A DNA stretch of 64,000 bases, from the NCBI RefSeq assembly GCF_003097235.1, contig NZ_QEQQ01000005.1, forward strand, positions 186,001-250,000. Direction: 5' to 3'. Position numbers and translations under genes: made by a program. Every line of letters starts with the position of its first letter. Within the stretch, counting starts at the first letter, position 1. The notes below the pieces were generated by a model. The model was not told the origin of the DNA, did no database searches, and worked only from the letters and a program-made list of their open reading frames with translations. The stretch is from Pseudomonas sp. CC120222-01a (lineage in GTDB: Bacteria; Pseudomonadota; Gammaproteobacteria; Pseudomonadales; Pseudomonadaceae). This document shows, one piece after another, positions 1 to 9,859 of the stretch.

Positions 1-178
1 TGGCGTTGGTACTCACTGAAGGCGGCTCCTGGATGCGGACTGGATGAGTGACAAGATAAGCATTATCACATCCAGTGCCAATGGGGCTGCTGCGCAGCCC
101 ATCGCAGGCTTCGAGGCCTGTGCAGTACCTGTGGGAGCTGGCTTGCCTGCGAAAGGGGCGCAAAGCGCCCCCAAGGAT
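1..178. other. Gene-free left edge
   Basis: No coding region is supported here. The stretch holds a degenerate half of a REP element (GTGGGAGCTGG near 131-141 and TTGCCTGCGAAA near 143-154) and the hairpin that follows the leftward DUF481 gene. A reading frame on the plus strand that starts at 44 runs antisense through the DUF481 gene and looks like a shadow. Confidence 0.5.
152..171 (-). terminator. Terminator-like hairpin after the DUF481 gene
   Basis: GGGGCGC (155-161) pairs with GCGCCCC (165-171) around an AAA loop. Read on the minus strand it is followed by TTT, just past the stop codon of the DUF481 gene. The U-run is short, so termination strength is uncertain. Confidence 0.4.
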
Positions 179-1189
179 CTACCAGGTCACACCAAAGCCA
201 GCGGTATAGCGGGTCTTGTCCAGGTCGCTTTCCCGCGTCCCGGTGATGATGTCCTTCTCTGCCTTGAGGTTGAGCGAGGCCCATTCGGTGACCTTGTAGC
301 GCAGCCCCACCTCGGCATCCAGCGCGTAGTCGGCCACGCCACCCAGCGGTTTGGCGAACTCGCCATTGGTGAACAGCTGGACGTTCTTGCCAATCAGGTA
401 GCGGGTGTAATCCCACTTCACCGCCGCCGAGTAGAAGTTGTCCTTGGCACCGTCCTGATACTCGAAGTCGGTACGGTTGATCAGCGAGCCCAGCGAGAAC
501 GCGCCCAGCTCGTCGTCCCAGAACTGGTAGCCAGGGCCGGTACCAACCGTACGCTGGCGGGAGAGGTCTTCAATGTGGTCGCGCTTGTACTCCATGCGGC
601 CCTGCCAGAACCACTTCTCGGTGATGAAGCGGTCGAGCGCGTATTCGGCGCTCCAGTTGTCAGTGGTGGTGACGTCGTCCTTGGATTCGCGGTTGTATTC
701 GCCTTCGGCGTTGTGCCGCCAGCGGCCATGGCGGGCGGTGGTCTTGAAGTCGACATCGTAGTCGTTGCTGTCGGTCTCGGCGCGCTTGTAGTCCAAGGCC
801 ACGTCGACGTTACCCTTCCAGATGAAGTCCTCGACCAGCGGCTTGGGCTTCATGATCTGCTGGACACTGGCCAGGTCGACGGTCTTTGGCGCTTCGCCAT
901 TGGCCAGCGTCACCTTGCCCGGCTCGGCGGCCTTCAGCGACTTGGCCTTCTCGCCTGTATAGGCGTCCTGCTTGACCAGCAGCTCCTGGTCGCTTTCCAG
1001 GGTCTTGACCTGTTTCCAGTCCAGCGAGATCGAGCCGCCATACGGGGTTTCCAGCAGCAGCTTGCCACCGTCGAATACACGGATCTTGCCGCTGAGCCGG
1101 TCCCCGTTCTTCATCCACACGGTGTCGGCGAACGCCGGGGCGGTACACAGGGAGGCAATCAACAGGCAAAACAGGGATCTAGAATACAT
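179..1189 (-). CDS. DUF481 family outer-membrane protein (YdiY-like)
   Basis: 336 residues. It begins with a Sec signal peptide (MYSRSLFCLLIASLCTAPAFA, cleavage after AFA), followed by a small N-terminal domain (DTVWMKNGDRLSGKI) and a long C-terminal region of alternating beta strands rich in aromatic residues that ends in W, as expected of an outer-membrane barrel. This matches the DUF481/YdiY family, whose function is not established. The start at 1189 is chosen because the signal peptide begins there; an in-frame ATG at 1288 would add 33 residues with no hydrophobic character. The gene stands alone, divergent from the alkyltransferase-like gene. Confidence 0.85.
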   Translation of the reverse strand: MYSRSLFCLLIASLCTAPAFADTVWMKNGDRLSGKIRVFDGGKLLLETPYGGSISLDWKQVKTLESDQELLVKQDAYTGEKAKSLKAAEPGKVTLANGEAPKTVDLASVQQIMKPKPLVEDFIWKGNVDVALDYKRAETDSNDYDVDFKTTARHGRWRHNAEGEYNRESKDDVTTTDNWSAEYALDRFITEKWFWQGRMEYKRDHIEDLSRQRTVGTGPGYQFWDDELGAFSLGSLINRTDFEYQDGAKDNFYSAAVKWDYTRYLIGKNVQLFTNGEFAKPLGGVADYALDAEVGLRYKVTEWASLNLKAEKDIITGTRESDLDKTRYTAGFGVTW

Positions 1190-1342
1190 AAGCGCGCTAC
1201 AGGTTCGATTTGACGAAAAAAGCCGGGCATTATCCGGATGCCGACGACCAGAGCAAGGACTGACCCAGGAGCATGCCGTTGAGTTCAACTCTCATTTGCC
1301 GCGACCATTCGTCCGGTTTCATCCCAGGCCAGGGCTGCCCTG

Positions 1343-1696
1343 ATGTCTGAGGGATATGCGCACACCCAGGATTCGCCAGAAGCCCGACGAACGGCCCTGT
1401 ATTCGGTGCTAGGCCAGGTACCCGAGGGCAAGGTGGTCAGCTATGGCGAGCTCGCCGAGCTGGCGGGCCTTGGTCGGGCGGCACGTTGGGTCGGTCGCAC
1501 CCTTGGGCAGTTGCCAGCCGATACCCGCCTGCCGTGGCACCGGGTACTCGGCGCAGGCGGGCGGCTGAGCTTGGCGCTGGGCACGCCTTCGGGCGATGAA
1601 CAGCGGGCCAGACTGCGCGCAGAAGGTGTGAATGTGACCAATAATCGTGTGGATATGACGCGCCATGGCTGGCGCCCGATGGAGCACAGCGGTTAG
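1343..1696 (+). CDS. Alkyltransferase-like protein (MGMT family, Trp in place of the active Cys)
   Basis: 117 residues matching the C-terminal DNA-binding/active-site domain of O6-alkylguanine-DNA alkyltransferase, including the helix-turn-helix region (VPEGKVVSYGELAELAGL) and the recognition segment RWVGRTLG. The active-site motif, normally PCHRV, reads PWHRV at residues 64-68, so the alkyl-accepting cysteine is a tryptophan. This is the hallmark of ATL proteins (E. coli YbaZ, yeast Atl1), which bind O6-alkylguanine and hand the lesion to nucleotide excision repair rather than repairing it directly. The gene ends 43 bp before ampG on the same strand and may share its transcript. Confidence 0.9.
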   Translation: MSEGYAHTQDSPEARRTALYSVLGQVPEGKVVSYGELAELAGLGRAARWVGRTLGQLPADTRLPWHRVLGAGGRLSLALGTPSGDEQRARLRAEGVNVTNNRVDMTRHGWRPMEHSG

Positions 1697-1739
1697 AGTG
1701 CGCGCTTTGTTTTCGCAAATTTGAGGCAGATGTTGGCCC

Positions 1740-3287
1740 ATGCCCCGTAAAACCTGGCGCGCTGCGCTTGCTGCCTATGCCAGCCCGTCAACCTTGGTAC
1801 TTTTGCTGCTGGGCTTCGCCGCCGGCCTGCCCTACATGCTGGTGTTCTCGACCCTGTCGGTATGGCTGCGCGAGGCTGGCGTGGCCCGTGAAACCATTGG
1901 CTACGCCAGCCTGATCGGCCTGGCCTATGCCTTCAAATGGGTCTGGTCACCCCTGCTCGACCAGTGGCGCCTGCCGCTGCTTGGCGGCCTGGGGCGACGC
2001 CGTTCGTGGCTGTTGCTGTCGCAAGCGCTGGTGGTGATCGGCCTGGTCGGCATGAGCCTGTGCGACCCGCAGCAACACCTTTCCTGGCTGATCGCCCTGG
2101 CGGTGCTGGTGGCCTTCGCCTCGGCTACTCAGGACATCGCCGTCGATGCCTATCGCCTCGAGATTGCCGACGACCAGCGCCAGGCAGCCCTCGCCGCCAG
2201 CTACATGGCCGGTTACCGGGTCGCCGCCCTGCTCGCCACCGCTGGCGCACTGTTCTTCGCCGAATGGTTCGGTTCCACCGGCTTCAGCTACCTGCACAAG
2301 GCCTGGGCCGGCACCTACGTGCTGTTCGGCGTGATGATGCTGCCGGCGCTGTTCACCACCCTGGTGATGCGTGAGCCACCGGTACCCCTGCGCACTCAGC
2401 TGTCGGCCGCGCGCTATGGCCTTATGCATCAGATGGCCTCGGTGTTCGTGCTGATCATCCTGCTGGTGTCAGTACCGGCCAGCTTCACCCAGATGTTCAA
2501 CACCGGCTGGTCGAGCGTCATTTCCGGCGATGCGACGCCACTCGACCTGCTGCTCGAAGACCGTGCCTTCCTGCGCCTGATCCTCTACGTGCTGCTGACC
2601 TGGGCCTGCCTTTCCGGCATGGGCCGCCGTGGCCTGGCCCCGGTGCTGACACCGGTACACGACTTCATCGCCCGCTATCGTTGGCAGGCGCTGTTGCTGC
2701 TCGGGCTGATCGCCACCTATCGCATGTCGGACACGGTCATGGGTGTGATGGCCAACGTGTTCTACATCGACATGGGCTTCACCAAGGACCAGATCGCCAG
2801 CGTCAGCAAGGTCTTCGGCCTGATCATGACCCTGGTCGGTGCTGGCGTCGGCGGCCTGCTGATCGTGCGCTTCGGCATCCTGCCGATCCTGTTCATCGGC
2901 GGCGCGGCCTCGGCGGCCACCAACCTGCTGTTCCTGATGCTGTCGGACATGGGGCCGAATCTGGAAATGCTGGTGGTGACCATTTCGCTGGACAACTTCA
3001 GCTCGGGCCTGGCCACCTCGGCGTTCGTCGCCTACCTGTCGAGCCTGACCAACCTGAAGTTCTCGGCCACGCAATACGCCCTGCTCAGCTCGATCATGCT
3101 GCTGCTGCCGCGCCTGATCGGTGGCTATTCAGGGGTGATGGTGGAGAAGTACGGGTACCACGACTTCTTCCTGATCACTGCGCTGCTGGGCGTGCCCACG
3201 CTGATTCTGATCGCGCTGCACTGGCGCCAGGAAGTGAGCCGGGGAAAGCAGGTACCGGTGGATAACCCCGCGGCCGAGCAGCCCTAA
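1740..3287 (+). CDS. ampG: AmpG muropeptide permease (MFS)
   Basis: 515 residues with about 14 hydrophobic segments and the MFS AmpG signature region (LLGFAAGLPYMLVFSTLSVWLREAGV at the N-terminus, a GLGRRRSWLLLSQ loop near residue 80). AmpG imports GlcNAc-anhydroMurNAc peptides from the periplasm for peptidoglycan recycling and, in pseudomonads, for AmpR-dependent beta-lactamase induction. The start at 1740 has a purine-rich GAGGCAGA about 9-16 bases upstream. A short palindrome overlaps the stop codon, and a REP palindrome follows. Confidence 0.92.
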   Translation: MPRKTWRAALAAYASPSTLVLLLLGFAAGLPYMLVFSTLSVWLREAGVARETIGYASLIGLAYAFKWVWSPLLDQWRLPLLGGLGRRRSWLLLSQALVVIGLVGMSLCDPQQHLSWLIALAVLVAFASATQDIAVDAYRLEIADDQRQAALAASYMAGYRVAALLATAGALFFAEWFGSTGFSYLHKAWAGTYVLFGVMMLPALFTTLVMREPPVPLRTQLSAARYGLMHQMASVFVLIILLVSVPASFTQMFNTGWSSVISGDATPLDLLLEDRAFLRLILYVLLTWACLSGMGRRGLAPVLTPVHDFIARYRWQALLLLGLIATYRMSDTVMGVMANVFYIDMGFTKDQIASVSKVFGLIMTLVGAGVGGLLIVRFGILPILFIGGAASAATNLLFLMLSDMGPNLEMLVVTISLDNFSSGLATSAFVAYLSSLTNLKFSATQYALLSSIMLLLPRLIGGYSGVMVEKYGYHDFFLITALLGVPTLILIALHWRQEVSRGKQVPVDNPAAEQP

Positions 3288-3304
3288 TAGGGCTCTACTG
3301 TACT

Positions 3305-3336
3305 GGCCTTTTCGCGGGTTAGCCCGCGAAGAGGCC
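3305..3336. repeat. REP palindrome between convergent genes
   Basis: GGCCTTTTCGCGGG (3305-3318) is mirrored by CCCGCGAAGAGGCC (3323-3336) around TTAG. This is the core of the P. putida REP. It lies between convergent ampG and the MFS efflux gene, where it may also act as a bidirectional terminator. Confidence 0.7.
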
Positions 3337-3353
3337 GGTAAATCCAATAGCCG

Positions 3354-4598
3354 TTATTGAGCGACAGCCCCTTCCCCAGGCCGCCCACCTACCACGAACC
3401 AGAGCGGCCACAGCGCCAAGGCACCCGCCATACCGGCAGCCAAGGCAAAGTGCAGCAAGCTCTCCCCTGCCCCGATCATCGCCAGTACCGCACCACCCAG
3501 CCCCAACAAGGCAATGGTGATCATCCCCAACATCGCCGACACTAGCCCCTTGCTCTGCTCGCTGGCAAACAGCGTCATGCGGTACAGCACCGCGTTGGCC
3601 ACGCCCAGCCCCAATGCATACAGCGACATACCGGCGACCACGCTGGTCACGGTCGGCCACACCCAGGTCGCCAACACCATCAGGCACAACCCGGCCAGGT
3701 AAGGCCCCAGCGCGCCACGCACCAGGGCCGGCAGCGGATAACGGTCGGCGATGCGATTGATGATCAGGTTGCCGAGGATCAACCCACCGAACACCGGCAA
3801 CTGCCACAACGCATATTCCATCGTGCTCAGTCCCTCGTCGTGGATCAGCAGCACCGGCGAAAGACCGATCCAGCCAATCAGCGGCAGGCCCACCAGGCCC
3901 AACGCGGCACTGCCAGCGACGAACTTGCGGTTGGCCAGCAGCTGGCCGTAACCGGCGAGCAGCGGCAGCAGATGGATCGGGGTGAACGGCAGGCGTGAGC
4001 CATCACGACGCTCGACACCGAGGGTTTCCGGCATCAGGCGATGCAACAGCAGCCAACACAGCACGGCACCGATGGCGAAGGCCACGAACAGCCAGCGCCA
4101 GTCCAGCCACTGCAGCATGAGGGTACCGACCAGCGGGCCGAGCAGCGGCGACAGCAAGGCGATGTTGGCGAGCAATGCCATCATGCGCACCGCGTCCGCT
4201 TCGCTGAACGATTCGTTGAGTGCCGGGTAGCTGACCGTCACCACGAAGCCCAGGCCAATACCCTGCAGCAGGCGCAGCAGGTTGAAAAGGCCAATGTCTT
4301 GCACCCAGTAAGTGGCCAGGCAGGCGACGCCGAAGAAGGCACAGCCGGCCAAGAGCAGCGGACGGCGCCCATAGCGGTCGGCCAGCGGGCCGATCAGCCA
4401 TTGCAGCACCACCCCACCGAGCAGGTACAGGTTGAGCGCATGGGGGATGTATTCAGGGCTGGCGTTCAGGTGCTCGACCACCACTGGCATGGCCGGCATC
4501 ACCGCGTCGCTGGCCAGGTAGGTGAGCAGCTCGAACAGGGCCAGGGTCAGGCCGAACAAGAGGGCCCGAAGAGGCGTGATGTAGAGCAGTGGTTTCAT
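3354..4598 (-). CDS. MdfA/Cmr-like multidrug MFS efflux transporter
   Basis: 414 residues and 12 predicted membrane segments, closely resembling E. coli MdfA (DHA1 family). Segment 1 reads ALFELLTYLASD, keeping the membrane-embedded acidic pair of MdfA (Glu26 and Asp34 in E. coli) as Glu23 and Asp31. The MFS motif A loop is GPLADRYGRRPLLLAG, and the motif C region (LLSPLLGPLVG) typical of drug/proton antiporters is present. Known relatives export cationic and zwitterionic drugs in exchange for protons; the substrate here is not known. The start at 4598 begins directly before the first membrane helix; an ATG at 4718 would add a 40-residue tail that is translated from the REP palindrome, so it is rejected. 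Confidence 0.85.
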   Translation of the reverse strand: MKPLLYITPLRALLFGLTLALFELLTYLASDAVMPAMPVVVEHLNASPEYIPHALNLYLLGGVVLQWLIGPLADRYGRRPLLLAGCAFFGVACLATYWVQDIGLFNLLRLLQGIGLGFVVTVSYPALNESFSEADAVRMMALLANIALLSPLLGPLVGTLMLQWLDWRWLFVAFAIGAVLCWLLLHRLMPETLGVERRDGSRLPFTPIHLLPLLAGYGQLLANRKFVAGSAALGLVGLPLIGWIGLSPVLLIHDEGLSTMEYALWQLPVFGGLILGNLIINRIADRYPLPALVRGALGPYLAGLCLMVLATWVWPTVTSVVAGMSLYALGLGVANAVLYRMTLFASEQSKGLVSAMLGMITIALLGLGGAVLAMIGAGESLLHFALAAGMAGALALWPLWFVVGGRPGEGAVAQ

Positions 4599-4687
4599 GA
4601 TGGCGTATCGGGTGCAGGCAGGGGGACAGGCTATATGCCAGAAATGCCGGGGAATTGCTGTGAACAAGTGTAAGGGTACAGAAATAG

Positions 4688-4747
4688 CCGGGGCCGCTTC
4701 GCGCCCCTTCGCGGGCACGCCCGCGAAGGGGCGCGAAGCGGCCCCGG
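4688..4747. repeat. Perfect 29-bp inverted repeat (REP-derived)
   Basis: The left arm (4688-4716) and right arm (4719-4747) are exact reverse complements over 29 bp with a two-base AC loop. The inner part is the REP core (CCCCTTCGCGGGC) and the outer arms add a GGGGCCGCTTCGCG block. It lies 11 bp past the mscS stop codon and probably stops mscS transcription. Confidence 0.85.
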
Positions 4748-4758
4748 TTGCAGCACGA

Positions 4759-5601
4759 TTACTGCGCTGCAGCCTCCTGCACCACGCGGATCACCCGCTG
4801 CGGAAACGGAATGTCGATCCCTTCGGCCTTCAACCGGTCACGGGCGTGCTCGTTGAGCATGAACATCACGTCCCAGTAGTCGGAGGTCTTGGTCCACAGG
4901 CGCAGCGACACGGTGATCGAGCTGTCGCCCAAGGTCGAGACTACCGCCTGCGGAGCAGGGTCCGGCAGCACGCGCGGGTCCTGCGCGAGCTCCAGCAGCA
5001 CCTGGCGAGCCTTCTGCAAGTCAGCCTCGTAGTCCACCCCAACATCGAACACCACCTTGCGCGTCGGCTGGCGGTTGGTGTTGGTGATGATGCCGTTGGA
5101 CAGAGTGCCGTTAGGCATGATCACCGTCTTGTTGTCACCGGTGCGCAGCACGGTATGGAAGATCTGGATGCTGTCGACGGTACCGGCCACACCCTGCGCT
5201 TCGATCCAGTCGCCGATGCGGAACGGGCGGAACATCAGGATCAGCACCCCGCCGGCGAAGTTCGCCAGGCTGCCCTGCAAGGCCAGGCCGACAGCCAGCA
5301 CAGCGCCGCCCATGGCGGCCACGAACGAAGTGGTCTCGATGCCAATCATCGACGCCACGCTGATCGCCAGCATCACCTTCATGACGATGTTGGCCAACGT
5401 GCGAATGAAACCCTGCAACGCCGGATCCGCGACCCGCAGGCCGACAAGCTTGGCCAGCCGGTCACTGACCTTGTTGGTGATCCACCAACCGATGGCCAAG
5501 GTCACCAGCGCAAGCAACAGGCGGCTGCCATACGCCATGATCATGGGGATCCAGGTCTGCGACTGGCGGACCAGCTGATCAACTTCAGCGTTCAAATCCA
5601 T
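4759..5601 (-). CDS. mscS: Small-conductance mechanosensitive channel MscS
   Basis: 280 residues, the length of E. coli MscS. Two N-terminal membrane helices precede the pore-lining third helix, which carries the glycine/alanine pattern of the family (FVAAMGGAVLAVGLALQGSLANFAGGVLIL, about residues 93-122). The cytoplasmic beta domain follows (FRIGDWIEAQGVAGTVDSI). MscS opens under membrane tension to release solutes during hypo-osmotic shock. The gene is monocistronic, with yajQ upstream on the same strand after a 116-bp gap. Confidence 0.92.
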   Translation of the reverse strand: MDLNAEVDQLVRQSQTWIPMIMAYGSRLLLALVTLAIGWWITNKVSDRLAKLVGLRVADPALQGFIRTLANIVMKVMLAISVASMIGIETTSFVAAMGGAVLAVGLALQGSLANFAGGVLILMFRPFRIGDWIEAQGVAGTVDSIQIFHTVLRTGDNKTVIMPNGTLSNGIITNTNRQPTRKVVFDVGVDYEADLQKARQVLLELAQDPRVLPDPAPQAVVSTLGDSSITVSLRLWTKTSDYWDVMFMLNEHARDRLKAEGIDIPFPQRVIRVVQEAAAQ

Positions 5602-5717
5602 GTATTCATCTCCTGATGCCGAGCGGCACGTACACAGTAAAGCTGGCCGCTGGTTTTACAGCGGCCATGGACCCGATGGACATCATTACGCCATCGAGGT
5701 TCCGGGCAACCCGGCAA

Positions 5718-6203
5718 TCAGTCGCGGAAGTTGTTGAACTGGATCGGCATGTCGAACTCTTTGGTGCGCAGCAGGGCAATGGCTTCCTGCAGGTCGTCGC
5801 GCTTCTTGCCGGTGACACGCACCTGCTCGCCCTGGATGGCGGCCTGGACCTTGAGCTTGCCGTCCTTGATGGTGGCGACGATCTTCTTGGCCAGGTCCTT
5901 GTCGATGCCTTCGCGGAACTTGGCCTCCTGTTTCTTTTCCTTGCCCGAGGCGTACGGGTCCTTGGTTTCCAGGCACTTGACGTCGATCTTGCGCTTGACC
6001 AGCGCCAGGCGCAGGATTTCCAGCATGGCTTCGAGCTGGAACTCTTCCTCGGCGGTCATCATCACGGTCTGCTCCTTGTCCTTGAACTCGAAGCTGCCCT
6101 TGCCCTTGAGGTCATAGCGGCGCTCGAGGTCCTTGATGGCGTTGTCGACCGCGTTCTGCACTTCGTGCTTGTCCAGTTCCGATACCACGTCGAACGAAGG
6201 CAT
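5718..6203 (-). CDS. yajQ: YajQ family nucleotide-binding protein
   Basis: 161 residues, full family length ([20 protein letters not shown]... ending PIQFNNFRD). YajQ proteins have two RRM-like folds. They have been reported to bind nucleotides, tRNA or cyclic di-GMP, the last as a transcriptional co-regulator in Xanthomonas and Pseudomonas. Nothing in the sequence alone decides which ligand applies here. A purine-rich AGGAGA-like site (complement of TCTCC at 6210-6214) precedes the start. Divergent from panE. Confidence 0.92.
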   Translation of the reverse strand: MPSFDVVSELDKHEVQNAVDNAIKDLERRYDLKGKGSFEFKDKEQTVMMTAEEEFQLEAMLEILRLALVKRKIDVKCLETKDPYASGKEKKQEAKFREGIDKDLAKKIVATIKDGKLKVQAAIQGEQVRVTGKKRDDLQEAIALLRTKEFDMPIQFNNFRD

Positions 6204-6218
6204 GGGTAATCTCCATAA

Positions 6219-7223
<1,005 letters not shown>

Positions 7224-7247
7224 CGTCAACCCAATACGGACATTGCC

Positions 7248-9284
7248 TTGCCCATGAGCCTGCGCCAACGCCTGGAAAACCTCCCGGTCGGGCAGAAACT
7301 GCTGGCAGCCCTGCTGGTACTGCTGGTGACCATCCTGCTGGTCGCCAATCTGACCTTCATCAGTGCCGCCTACTGGATCACCCAGGAGAGCATGGCACCG
7401 CAGGCATTGCAGACCATCGGCAAGCTGGTGGCCAACCCGCAACTGTCAGCCCGTGCCGGCGACTCGACCGAGACTGCCACTGCCCTGCTCAAGGAGCTGG
7501 ACAGCTACACCCCGCTGCGCGCCGCCGCCATCTACGGCGGCGACGGCAACATGCTGGCCCAATTGCAGCACGGCGAGTCTCTGGCCCTGCCCAAGCGCTA
7601 CCGCAACATCGACGGCTGGCGCCTGATGGAGTTTCGCAGCACCCAGCTGATCCGCATCCCGCGTGATGCCAGCCCACCGGCGCACCTGCTGCTGGTGGCC
7701 AGCAGTGAACTGCCCACGGCGTTCTACACCGGCACGCTCAGCGCCAGCCTGGCGATCCTGGTGTTCAGCATCCTGCTGTGGATGATCATCGCCCGGCAGA
7801 TCAAGCGCCTGATCACCCAGCCGATCAATCAGCTCGAAGAACTCAGCCGCCAGGTCACCCGTGAAGAAAGCTATGCCTTGCGCGCCACCCGCGGCAACGA
7901 CGACGAGATTGGTAGCCTGGCCGAAGCCTTCAACACCATGCTCTCGCGCATCGAGGCCCGCGAGCAGCAGCTCAAGCGCGCCCGCGACGAGTTCCAGATG
8001 GCCTACGACCAGGCCCAGGGCCTGGCCGAGGAAACCCGCCACACCAACCGCAAGCTGGAGCTCGAAGTCCAGGTGCGCAGCAAGATCGAGAAGAAGCTCA
8101 CGGGCTTTCAGAACTACCTCAACAGCATCATCGACTCCATGCCCTCGGCGCTGATCGCCCTCGATGAGCAGCTCTACGTCACCCAATGGAACCACGAGGC
8201 CACAGTGCTCTCCGGCACGCCACTGGACGAAGCGCTGAACCAGCCGATCTTCATCGCCTTCGAGCCGCTCAAGCCGTTCCTGCCGCAACTCAAGGAGAGC
8301 GTCGAAAAGCACCGGGTGGCGAAGATCGAGCGGGTCACATGGCCCAAGGGCGACGACCTGCGCCATTACGCCCTGACTTTCTACCCGCTGATGGGCGGCG
8401 GTGGCCGCGGCGTGGTGATCCGTATCGACGACATCACCCAGCGCCTGTCGCTGGAGGAGATGATGGTGCAGTCGGAGAAGATGCTTTCGGTCGGTGGCCT
8501 CGCCGCCGGCATGGCCCACGAAATCAACAACCCACTGGGCGCAATCCTGCACAACGTGCAGAACATTCGCCGGCGCCTGTCGGCAGAGCTGCCACGTAAC
8601 CAGGAGCAGGCGAGCGAGCTGGGCATCGACCTGGCCAACGTCAACCGCTACCTGGAAAGCCGCGAAGTGCCGCAGCTGCTCGACGGCATTCAGCAGGCCG
8701 GCGCCCGCGCCGCCAAGATCGTCACCCACATGCTCAGTTTCAGCCGCCGCAGCAACCGCCAGCTGGCGCCTTGCGAGCTGCCGGCGCTGATCGACCAGGC
8801 CGTGGAAATCGCCAGCAACGACTTCGACCTGACCATCGGCTTCGATTTCAAGGGCCAGGCCATCGTCCGCCAGTTCGACCCCAACCTGGGCCCGGTACCC
8901 TGCACCGCCAACGAACTGGAGCAGGTGCTGCTGAACCTGCTGAAGAACGCCGCCCAGGCCATCCACCAGCGGCCGCAGCCCAGCGAGCCAGGGCGCATCA
9001 CGCTGCGCACGAAGCTCAATCCGCCCTGGGCCGAGATCCAGGTCGAGGACAACGGCGTGGGCATGCCTGAAACCGTGCGCAAACGCACCTTCGAGCCGTT
9101 CTTCACCACCAAGGAAATCGGCCAGGGTACCGGGCTCGGCCTGTCGGTTTCGTACTTCATCATCACCAACAACCACAAGGGGCAGATGGAAGTGCAGTCC
9201 ACGCCCGGCCAGGGCACCTGCTTCACCCTGCGCCTGCCCCTCGGCCAGCCGCCAGCGGCTGCGCCGACCCACACGGAGGCATGA
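7248..9284 (+). CDS. Sensor histidine kinase (HAMP-PAS-HisKA-HATPase), no adjacent response regulator
   Basis: 678 residues. Membrane helices at about 16-42 and 163-185 flank a periplasmic sensor of about 120 residues. A HAMP domain (about 183-237), a coiled coil (238-285) and a PAS domain (about 288-400) follow. The phosphorylated histidine is His424 in GMAHEINNPLG, and the ATPase domain carries NLLKNAAQAI, VEDNGVGMP and GTGLGLSVSYFI. The HEINNPL form resembles the NtrB/ZraS-like class. By position it corresponds to the P. aeruginosa kinase next to panE (PA4398, from memory), linked there to swarming and biofilm. No response regulator lies nearby. The next gene starts 2 bp after its stop. 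Confidence 0.9.
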   Translation: MPMSLRQRLENLPVGQKLLAALLVLLVTILLVANLTFISAAYWITQESMAPQALQTIGKLVANPQLSARAGDSTETATALLKELDSYTPLRAAAIYGGDGNMLAQLQHGESLALPKRYRNIDGWRLMEFRSTQLIRIPRDASPPAHLLLVASSELPTAFYTGTLSASLAILVFSILLWMIIARQIKRLITQPINQLEELSRQVTREESYALRATRGNDDEIGSLAEAFNTMLSRIEAREQQLKRARDEFQMAYDQAQGLAEETRHTNRKLELEVQVRSKIEKKLTGFQNYLNSIIDSMPSALIALDEQLYVTQWNHEATVLSGTPLDEALNQPIFIAFEPLKPFLPQLKESVEKHRVAKIERVTWPKGDDLRHYALTFYPLMGGGGRGVVIRIDDITQRLSLEEMMVQSEKMLSVGGLAAGMAHEINNPLGAILHNVQNIRRRLSAELPRNQEQASELGIDLANVNRYLESREVPQLLDGIQQAGARAAKIVTHMLSFSRRSNRQLAPCELPALIDQAVEIASNDFDLTIGFDFKGQAIVRQFDPNLGPVPCTANELEQVLLNLLKNAAQAIHQRPQPSEPGRITLRTKLNPPWAEIQVEDNGVGMPETVRKRTFEPFFTTKEIGQGTGLGLSVSYFIITNNHKGQMEVQSTPGQGTCFTLRLPLGQPPAAAPTHTEA

Positions 9285-9285
9285 C

Positions 9286-9852
9286 ATGGGCTATCGCCTG
9301 TCGAAGATCTACACCCGCACTGGCGACAAGGGCGAAACCGGCCTGGGGGACGGGCGTCGGGTACCCAAGGACCACCCGCGGGTCGAGGCGATCGGTGAGG
9401 TGGACAGCCTCAACAGCCAGCTCGGGCTGCTGCTGGCCGGCCTGGCCGAACACGGGTTGGACGAGGTGAGCAACGTTCTGGCGCCCTGCCAGCATCGTTT
9501 GTTCGACCTTGGCGGCGAGTTGGCGATGCCCAGCTACCAAGCCTTGAACCAGGCTGAAGTGGAGCGGCTGGAGGCAGCAATCGATGTGTGGAACGAAGAG
9601 CTGGGGCCGCTGAAGAATTTCATTCTGCCCAGTGGTTCGGCGCTGGTGGCGCAGGCCCATGTGTGCCGTAGCCTGGCGCGCAGTGCGGAGCGGCGGTGTC
9701 AGCAGTTGAATGCACTGGAGCCGTTGGAGGGGGTTGGGTTGGCTTACATCAACCGGCTTTCGGATCTGCTGTTTGTGGCGGCGCGGATGATCGGGCGGCG
9801 GCAAGGGGTAGCTGAAGTATTGTGGCAGCCTGCGGTAAAACCTGAAGGCTGA
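9286..9852 (+). CDS. PduO-type cob(I)yrinic acid a,c-diamide adenosyltransferase
   Basis: 188 residues. The N-terminal ATP-binding motif KIYTRTGDKGETGLGDG and the later VCRSLARSAERR helix identify the PduO-type ATP:cob(I)alamin adenosyltransferase, which forms adenosylcobalamin from cob(I)alamin. It starts one base after the kinase stop codon and is preceded by a GGAGG within the kinase 3' end, so the two are probably co-transcribed although no functional link is known. Confidence 0.92.
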   Translation: MGYRLSKIYTRTGDKGETGLGDGRRVPKDHPRVEAIGEVDSLNSQLGLLLAGLAEHGLDEVSNVLAPCQHRLFDLGGELAMPSYQALNQAEVERLEAAIDVWNEELGPLKNFILPSGSALVAQAHVCRSLARSAERRCQQLNALEPLEGVGLAYINRLSDLLFVAARMIGRRQGVAEVLWQPAVKPEG

Positions 9853-9859
9853 GATCACT

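Noticed and set aside
44..1213. Plus-strand open frame over the DUF481 gene
   Set aside because: Antisense shadow; the minus strand encodes a signal peptide plus a barrel-like protein.
4599..4718. N-terminal extension of the MdfA-like protein from ATG 4718
   Set aside because: The added 40 residues would be translated from the arm of a REP palindrome and precede the natural first membrane helix.
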